Of a DNA stretch of 16,775 nt, positions 13,801 through 16,775 are shown one piece after another (the stretch's first letter is position 1; each line of letters begins with the position of its first letter). The notes under the pieces are model-generated. The model worked only from the letters and a program-made list of their open reading frames with translations. It made no database searches and had not been told where the DNA came from. The DNA is from Hepatocystis sp. ex Piliocolobus tephrosceles (Eukaryota > Apicomplexa > Aconoidasida > Haemosporida > Plasmodiidae): positions 1 to 16,775 of the forward strand of contig CABPSV020000418.1 in the NCBI GenBank assembly GCA_902459845.2, read 5' to 3'. Both the position numbers and the translations under genes were made by a program.

Positions 13801-16775
13801 CAAGATGTCTATATGGAATGATAATAATAATAATAAATATATAAATTTTAAAAACAATTTAACTGAATTTCCTGATCCATATGTTATCACAAACGATAGT
13901 AGTTGGTCTGACATTTTTAGTTCTGATATTACACAAGGTACATATGTAAAAAAATGTAAATTTAAAAATAATATTAATTATTTTTACTTTTTAGTAAAGA
14001 TAGAACATAAAGTTAGTGGTTTACCAGCAGAAAAAAATATAAAAATAATAACTGTATATCCTCATGTTACTTTTGTTAATGCAATTCCAGCTTTAATTGA
14101 TATAATTGTAACCTCAGAAACGAGTGAAGAGAGTGAAAATGATTATATAAATGAAGAAAAATCTAAAATTAATATGTTAAAAGATCGTAAGGTTAAACTA
14201 TTAGCAATATCTGAAGAAATAAATGCTTGTTTAAAAAAGATATCAGTTGCAAAAAAACAACAAAAACAATCTGTTACAGATGTAAGTACACATGTTGGTA
14301 GTAGTAGTAGTAATAGTAGTTATAATAATAACACCGAACATGTATATTTACATGAATTAAATAAATTAGAAAAAGAAATTTATAACATAGATGAAGAAAT
14401 AAAAAACAAAAAAAAAGATTTATCCTGTACTATATTAAATAAAGGATATGTAAATAAACGATTACATCCTTTTTCTATTTTTTATATTTATGATATAAAA
14501 AAATATAATTGTTTAAATTTAAAAATGAAAATAGGTAATTCACAATGTGATTGGTCTGATAAAATATATTTAGTTGAAGAAGATGAAGAAACTGTTACAA
14601 GATTTTCATTAACATTTAAACAATTTGCATCTGTAGAAGTTGAAATTATAAAAAATTTTCAAGGCTATTTTAATTCGTTGAATAGTATAGTAGGTAACAA
14701 ACAGTTGTATATTTTTTCATTACCTCGATGTTTTATTGATAGAACAGGGTTAGGTATTAAAGCTATACATAATAATAAATATTATCCTATAATAAATGGA
14801 ATTACTTTATTAGGTGATAGTTCACATATAGATTTATTGTTACCTCATAAACCTTATACTAGTAACTACAATAATAGTTATAGTACCAGTAGTAGTAGTA
14901 GCAGTAGTAGTAATAGTAATTACCGTGGTAATTATAACGATATATATGGTTATGGAAAAAATAAAAGTATTCATAAAACATATAACATTATAGATTATAG
15001 TGATATATACAATTCCTTTAATTATCCTACACCTGTAGATAATTCGTTGATATTATTTAAAGGAACTTTACCACCTATTGGAAGTTATACAGAAACAAGT
15101 GTAGTATGTAAAAACTTTTTTTATACATTTTGTTTAAATACGGTTAATATAAAATCGACAAATATACCTTATATAATTAGTAGAACTATAACTGTAGTAC
15201 CACAATTTATAATTATGAATAAATTAAATTATGCTATTATTATTAAACAATTTCAAATGGATAAAATACAGGGTATACGAGCACATGACACATGTCCATT
15301 ATATTTTACTAAAAAAGCAAGTTATTTATTATTTCAGTTTAATGTATTATTACATGATGGTACAGGAACGACAGGAACGATGGGAAAGACAGGAACGATG
15401 GGAAAGACAGGAACGACAGGAACTACAGGAACGACAGGAACGACAGGAATGACAGGAACTACAGGAACTACAGGGACGAGTGTTGGTAATAATGATGGGG
15501 TAGTAGTATATCCCAAAATGGATATTATTGAAAAAGAAAAAAGAAGCAGTACAAATACATCAGCTTATCCTTCTCCAATTATGCAGTCGATGATGATGAT
15601 GCAAAATAGTACCAATCCATTAATGACATCTATGTTGAGTGGGAATAACAGAAATTATAACAGTAGTGTTAATAGTAATAGTGGTAGTATTAATAGTAAT
15701 AGTGGTAGTATTAATAGTAATAGTGGTAGTATTAATAGTAATAGTGGTAGTATTATTAATAAGAGTGGTAGTTATGGAAAAAGAACGACAAACTATAACA
15801 TGACACTTTGGTCTTCTGTTATATTTCCAAGTGAGAATTTTGTAGGATCTAATTATATGGTTTTTAATAACAATAATACGAATATCAGTAACAATAGTGA
15901 AAATGCAAATGTATATGTAATTACATGTATTCCGGATATGGGTGTAAAAAATATAATTATTGAAAAGGTTGAAGATGTGAATAAAGGATATATTGCATTT
16001 AATAATTCCAATTTAGTAAAATGTTTTAGAATACGTACATTTCATGATGATGCTAAACAAATGACTAAAAAAGAAGCAGAAGATGAATCTAACCATGGAT
16101 TGGAAAAAAACATATTCTTAAGTAATTTTATGAGATGTTCTGATATTGAACACGTTTTTAACATTAGTTATGGTAAATCTAGTTATTTAGGATGGGTTAA
16201 TCCATTTATTTATGTTACGAGAAATATTCAACTCGAAATAGTTTTACATGGTATGGTATGTATTCCACAATCTCCTTTTGTTTTCAAATTTGCTAATTAT
16301 AATTATGCACAAAAAACATATTATATTAATTATTATAATGTTAAATTTATAATTTCAGTAGATTATATTAATGATTTAATAGTTATTAAATTGAAACATA
16401 AATATAATATAACTAGAGGGGTATATACTAATTATGACAATGTTACTCCTATGAGTGTTAATTTGAAAAATGGTTCTAATGGATTATATAGTAATAAAGC
16501 AGGTTCTAATGATAGGAATATGTTGGTGAACGATACGGGTGTAAATATATCTGATTATAATCAATGGAATGTAGTTAGTATTGGAGATGATAAAAGTTTG
16601 ATTGAGTGTGATGATATTAGTATGTATGGCAGTTCGGGAATTTGTGACGGTAATAATAAAAATAGTAGTGGTGACAAAAATAGGAGTAGTGATAAAAATA
16701 GTAGTGGTGACAAAAATAGGAGTAGTGATAAAAATAGTAGTGGTGACAAAAATAGGAGTAGTGATAAAAATAGTA
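410..16775 (+). CDS. VPS13: VPS13-family bridge-like lipid transfer protein, 3' end outside window
   Basis: VPS13 proteins form long hydrophobic grooves that move glycerolipids in bulk between membranes at contact sites; this role is known for the family and inferred here. The frame is open for 5455 codons with no stop or intron. ATG 410 is the first ATG after an in-frame TAA at 404-406 and sits in an A-rich context typical of Plasmodium. Family evidence, in order: chorein N-terminus (residues 1-91), NNIQIDIQDILIHFED (147-162), YLIKPFDLVL (383-392), WWSW (540-543), groove-type strand segments, FNNCIGEWEPFLE (3360-3372), and VAB repeats from about 4300. It is far longer than human or yeast VPS13 (roughly 3100-4400 residues), because of Asn/Ser/Gly/Asp/Lys-rich insertions and tandem repeats. 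No signal peptide is seen; family members are peripheral and cytosolic. The C-terminal domains are not visible. The family call is firm. Which VPS13 paralogue it is, and which membranes it links, cannot be told. Confidence 0.93.
812..949 (+). other. VPS13 N-terminal groove motif (residues 135-180)
   Basis: The stretch around NNIQIDIQDILIHFED, followed by SIGFILKSASVKN, matches the VPS13 pattern 'N-hydrophobic-Q-V-x-I-x-x-I-H-I-R-Y-E-D ... F-x-x-G-hydrophobic'. This is one of the most conserved parts of the family after the chorein end, and it builds strands of the first groove module. The usual RYED is HFED here. Confidence 0.88.
1061..1500 (+). other. Low-complexity Lys/Asn/Asp insertion in the N-terminal region
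   Basis: About 145 residues of Asn, Asp, Lys and Ser with no family similarity separate the groove motif above from the YLIKPF segment that should follow soon after it in VPS13. The insertion starts with a 20-base A run (1064-1083) that encodes six Lys, and the frame continues correctly after it. Such hydrophilic inserts are typical of Plasmodium proteins and are expected to loop out from the fold. Confidence 0.7.
1550..2220 (+). other. VPS13 N-terminal region with WWSW motif (residues 381-604)
   Basis: YLIKPFDLVL matches the family's 'Y-I-L-x-P' strand start, and ISDNWEGITLRKTQITRIIEIM matches the segment in which other members have a Gln-centred helix. After a helical stretch (LAKWRLQCKKMLEKLVEEK) comes QQSWWSWVTGN at residues 538-548, the position of the Trp/Gly-rich turn found in VPS13 proteins. 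It is followed by another helix, and then by KYDLQFKLSHFAIHVYDD, which again looks like a groove strand pair. Confidence 0.8.
2400..2625 (+). other. Gly/Ser/Asp/Asn-rich insertion
   Basis: Residues about 664-738 are hydrophilic and rich in Gly, Ser, Asp and Asn, without a regular repeat. They separate the KYDLQFKLSHFAIHVYDD segment from the next strand-like stretch (EEITILSINFYQIYSSLTLQS). No function is recognised. Confidence 0.5.
2640..4140 (+). other. Groove-type strand segments (residues 744-1244)
   Basis: Alternating hydrophobic strands recur at 2640-2800, 2900-3070, 3600-3780 and 3960-4130. The best match to VPS13 is PDLFEFFIHICGPIVHFDN, then GIVELHFGNLIART: the family's 'x-A-P-x-I-x-x-P ... 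L-x-L-G-x-L' module. It is followed by KPIPVIIYVEYDF and a strand-helix pair ending in ITRYLTKF. Two charged inserts, near 3120-3540 and 3780-3960, separate them. These are read as modules of the lipid-transfer bridge. Confidence 0.7.
4304..4387 (+). repeat. 21-bp coding repeat, 4 units (ITDGGNN-type)
   Basis: Four in-frame 21-bp units (4304, 4325, 4346, 4367) encode ITDGGNN, NTEGDNN, ITDDGNN and ITDGGNI. They are imperfect at DNA level (ACG/ACA, GGT/GAT/GAG), so the array is older than the perfect ones further on. It lies in a hydrophilic insert between groove segments. Confidence 0.75.
4832..4969 (+). repeat. Asn/Gly/Ser tract followed by an acidic run
   Basis: From 4832 to 4939 the protein is made only of Asn, Gly and Ser, built from irregular GGAAATGGC/AATGGTAGT pieces, with no fixed unit. 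It runs straight into two Glu and a long run of Asp (4940-4966) before Phe. The following IDLQILQKQ and YIDFIINDIELHWKYK resume the groove-like pattern. A flexible, negatively charged loop is the likely structure. Confidence 0.75.
5471..5554 (+). repeat. 12-bp coding repeat TGGG, 5 perfect units plus 2 variants
   Basis: ACAGGTGGTGGT is repeated exactly five times (5471-5530), then as ACAGGTGGTAGT and ACATCTGGCAGT, giving (TGGG)5-TGGS-TSGS. Perfect identity suggests recent expansion by slippage or unequal exchange, so copy number is likely to vary between isolates. The array sits between a charged segment and the FFNCFVNNASLAFWKK strand. Confidence 0.9.
6413..6520 (+). repeat. 18-bp coding repeat NNSLNK, 6 units
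   Basis: Six in-frame units start at 6413, 6431, 6449, 6467, 6485 and 6503. Units 1-3 are identical (TCCCTT), unit 4 has TCCTTT (Ser-Phe), and units 5-6 have TCTCTT (synonymous), then AATAATAAC. The gradient of variants shows the order of duplication. It interrupts the stretch between two strand-rich segments. Confidence 0.9.
7142..7339 (+). repeat. Gly-Val/Gly-Ser repeat tract (about 66 residues)
   Basis: Almost every second codon is GGT, alternating with GTT, AGT, ATT or GCT, giving a Gly-Val-Gly-Ser protein segment. A GGTAGTGGTGTT (12-bp) or GGTGTTGGTGTTGGTAGT (18-bp) unit can be traced but is irregular. The coding strand is nearly free of C. The segment is unlike the Asn/Lys-rich inserts and would be flexible, perhaps elastin-like. 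It ends in NVGRNVELNTDD before the next structured part. Confidence 0.85.
7786..7815 (+). repeat. 30-base poly(A) run inside the coding sequence
   Basis: Thirty uninterrupted A bases encode nine Lys flanked by the end of an Ile codon and the start of an Asn codon. The frame before (YCCIENEI) and after (NSNKEKDKYNHKDDYKR) agrees, so no indel is implied. It begins a Lys/Asp/Asn-rich insert that runs to about 8150. Shorter A runs in the gene are at 1064-1083 (20), 5995-6008 (14) and 11384-11406 (23). Confidence 0.9.
8759..8794 (+). repeat. 12-bp coding repeat NPTT, 3 units
   Basis: AATCCAACAACT occurs three times exactly, encoding NPTT x3, followed by Asn-Gly. It lies inside a long hydrophilic insert (about 8410-8930) rich in Asn, Asp, Lys and Ser that separates two structured segments. 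Confidence 0.85.
8940..9775 (+). other. Groove-type segments around a Gly-rich insert (residues 2844-3122)
   Basis: FHINFKVNNGNFIIFTEIEN, then FIWSNNFIFSFSILNK, and after a Gly-rich insert ISLFELDLEIGNFYIRLSND followed by LEILLKAL, have the alternating hydrophobic pattern of VPS13 groove modules. The last resembles the family's 'I-x-V-x-L-S-x-x-D' strand-helix turn. The insert between them is the SYGGGV array. Confidence 0.6.
9197..9322 (+). repeat. 18-bp coding repeat SYGGGV, 6 perfect units plus 1 variant
   Basis: AGTTATGGTGGTGGTGTT is repeated exactly at 9197, 9215, 9233, 9251, 9269 and 9287, and a seventh variant unit encodes SYGDGS (9305-9322). Further decayed copies (SYDGGG) follow. 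The regular Tyr every six residues on a Gly background gives evenly spaced aromatic 'stickers'. The perfect units point to recent expansion. Confidence 0.92.
10319..10730 (+). other. VPS13 middle-region WEP motif and flanking strands (residues 3304-3440)
   Basis: YFNNCIGEWEPFLEKCN (Trp at residue 3366) matches the VPS13 signature 'Y-Y-N-x-x-L-x-x-W-E-P-L-I-E', and NISLDVHEI and ALWFNLTPQLINLLVLF match the strands that follow it, where other members have 'L-N-V-T-x-x-L-I'. In the family this marks the late groove just before the region leading to the VAB domain. Its presence confirms that the frame and family identity hold far into the protein. Confidence 0.88.
10787..11038 (+). repeat. 12-bp coding repeat xVNG, 21 units, with a 72-bp higher-order duplication
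   Basis: Twenty-one in-frame 12-bp units of the form xxx-GTA-AAT-GGG (early ones xxx-GAA-AAT-GGG) encode IENG, TVNG, SVNG, PVNG and SING. A six-unit block at 10859-10930, including one GTA-to-ATA change, is repeated exactly at 10931-11002, so whole blocks, not just single units, have been duplicated. The array follows the WEP segment directly and starts the long linker to the VAB region. GGG recurs every 12 bases on the coding strand. Confidence 0.93.
11384..11431 (+). repeat. Poly-Lys / poly-Asn run (K7N9)
   Basis: A 23-base A run (11384-11406) passes directly into an AAT trinucleotide tract (11405-11431), encoding seven Lys then nine Asn. The flanking frame is intact. Both are typical slippage products in AT-rich malaria-parasite genes. 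Confidence 0.9.
12443..12577 (+). repeat. 9-bp coding repeat S-(S/R)-D, 15 units
   Basis: Fifteen in-frame 9-bp units (AGTAGCGAC and AGTAGAGAC variants) encode a Ser-Ser-Asp / Ser-Arg-Asp array, ending RSD-CSD. SRD units occupy the centre and SSD units the ends. The segment is rich in Ser next to Asp, as in casein kinase II-type acceptor sites, with Arg adding positive charges. Whether it is phosphorylated is unknown. Confidence 0.9.
14110..14425 (+). other. Predicted helical hairpin (coiled coil) inserted in the VAB region
   Basis: Between the KIITVYPHVTFVNAIPALI strand and the following LHPFSIFYIYDIKKYN strand lie about 105 residues absent from ordinary VPS13 repeats. Two heptad-like amphipathic helices (KINMLKDRKVKLLAISEEIN onward; YLHELNKLEKEIYNIDEEIK) are joined by a Gln/Lys then Ser/Asn-rich turn containing an AGT run near 14300. 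This suggests a protruding antiparallel coiled coil, which could be a docking arm. The structure is inferred from residue pattern only. Confidence 0.6.
14882..14923 (+). repeat. AGT trinucleotide run, poly-Ser
   Basis: A run of AGT codons with single ACC, AGC and AAT interruptions encodes a Ser/Asn tract within an insert of about 50 residues (YNNSYS ... NYRGNYNDIYGYGKN) placed between VAB strands. A simple slippage product in a loop. Confidence 0.8.
15362..15478 (+). repeat. 9-bp coding repeat TGT/MGK, 13 units (Gly every third residue)
   Basis: Thirteen 9-bp units (ACAGGAACG and variants ATGGGAAAG, ACAGGAACT, ACAGGAATG) encode TGT-TGT-MGK-TGT-MGK followed by eight more TGT/TGM units. Gly falls at every third residue for 39 residues. 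The array follows the SYLLFQFNVLLHDG strand of the fourth recognised VAB repeat, so it is a loop expansion inside that repeat. Confidence 0.9.
15671..15754 (+). repeat. 21-bp coding repeat NSNSGSI, 4 units
   Basis: Four exact 21-bp units (15671, 15692, 15713, 15734) encode NSNSGSI. The array ends with a second Ile and a decayed NKSGSYGK. It belongs to the same insert as the TGT array, separated by a Met-rich stretch (MMMMQ at about 15590-15603). After it the fold resumes with MTLWSSVIFPSENF. Confidence 0.9.
16664..16775 (+). repeat. 36-bp coding repeat SSGDKNRSSDKN, 3 units and running out of the window
   Basis: Three identical 36-bp units start at 16664, 16700 and 16736, and a fourth begins at 16772 at the window edge. 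Each is itself a diverged pair of 18-bp halves (SSGDKN and RSSDKN share AGTGGTGAC/AGTAGTGAT-AAAAAT), showing an 18-bp ancestor that doubled before the 36-bp form was amplified. The true copy number cannot be seen here. Confidence 0.92.

Larger units (their letters stand above)
13298..16440 (+). other. VAB (adaptor-binding / SHR-BD) region (residues about 4297-5344)
   Basis: The VAB region of VPS13 is a row of beta-rich repeats, each with a near-invariant Asn. Known members use it to bind adaptors that set membrane location. Repeat starts recognised here are TVRIVNKCGIPLEF (Asn 4304), KIITVYPHVTFVNAIPALI (Asn 4557), YIFSLPRCFIDRTGLGI (Asp 4777 where Asn is usual), SRTITVVPQFIIMNKLNY (Asn 4937) and possibly YIAFNNSNLVKCFRIR (Asn 5198 or 5199). 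SYLGWVNPF near Trp 5262 resembles the family's 'Y-x-W-D-x-P'. The region is stretched by a coiled-coil insertion and several repeats. The end of the sixth repeat cannot be placed. Confidence 0.85.

Noticed and set aside
15362..15478. A collagen domain
   Set aside because: Gly is at every third residue, but Pro is absent and the protein family is cytosolic. The pattern is explained by a 9-bp slippage repeat.
410..16775. Spliced introns within the gene
   Set aside because: No stretch with stop codons in the main frame was met, and conserved motifs fall in a single phase from 410 to beyond 16000. Removal of a stop-free insert as an intron cannot be formally excluded without RNA data, but nothing requires it.
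16664..16775. CRISPR-like array, because of the 36-bp unit
   Set aside because: The units are directly adjacent with no spacers and are translated in frame. The host is eukaryotic.
1..16775. A dictyostelid origin instead of a malaria parasite
   Set aside because: Dictyostelids also have AT-rich genes, Asn runs and VPS13 proteins, but their coding repeats typically include long Gln runs, which are absent here. Poly-Lys from A runs, the leader sequence style and the GGT/AGT minisatellites fit haemosporidians better. Not excluded; a simple database search would settle it.
1..16775. tRNA, rRNA, other structured RNA genes, or mobile elements
   Set aside because: No cloverleaf, conserved rRNA segment, terminal inverted repeats, target duplications or transposase/reverse-transcriptase motifs were noticed on either strand.

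Overview
The window is most simply read as the 5' end of one giant, uninterrupted eukaryotic protein gene on the + strand. It is very AT-rich. An untranslated/intergenic stretch (1-409) is followed by one open frame that starts at ATG 410 and is still open at base 16775 (5455 complete codons plus one base, no stop and no need for an intron). I followed the frame through the window, including the long poly(A) runs and the tandem repeats, and found no frameshift. An in-frame TAA at 404-406 fixes ATG 410 as the first possible start.

The protein is a VPS13-family bridge-like lipid transfer protein. It begins with a textbook chorein N-terminus (residues 1-91), followed by the VPS13 motif NNIQIDIQDILIHFED, a YLIKPFDLVL segment and a WWSW motif. 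A long middle region of beta-strand segments like those of the lipid groove comes next, then the FNNCIGEWEPFLE motif (residues 3360-3372). From about residue 4300 there is a VAB (adaptor-binding/SHR-BD) region with recognisable repeat signatures. The C-terminal parts expected in VPS13 (end of VAB, APT1/ATG2_C-like and PH-like domains) would lie beyond the window. The VAB region starts near residue 4300, against roughly 2200 in human VPS13A. The extra length is low-complexity insertions.

The organism looks like a malaria parasite or close haemosporidian relative (inference): extreme AT content, Asn/Lys/Asp-rich insertions, poly(A)-encoded Lys runs, A-rich sequence before the start, AT-rich homopolymer-filled flank, and a very large intronless gene. 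Species cannot be fixed from the sequence. The abundance of GGT/AGT-type repeats argues for a non-falciparum species, weakly.

Layout: 1-409 leader with a 16/18-bp degenerate tandem repeat and five upstream ATGs, the last of which opens a short frame overlapping the real start; 410-2160 N-terminal VPS13 region; 2160-10730 lipid-bridge middle with Gly/Asn/Ser-rich in-frame minisatellites; 10787-11038 a 21-unit VNG repeat; 11040-13290 a mostly low-complexity, charged linker; 13298-16440 the VAB region, itself carrying a coiled-coil insertion and Ser/Asn/Thr/Gly repeats; 16664-end a 36-bp repeat running out of the window. No RNA gene, mobile element, CRISPR array or second protein gene was found. 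The other open frames on both strands are shadows of the repeats.
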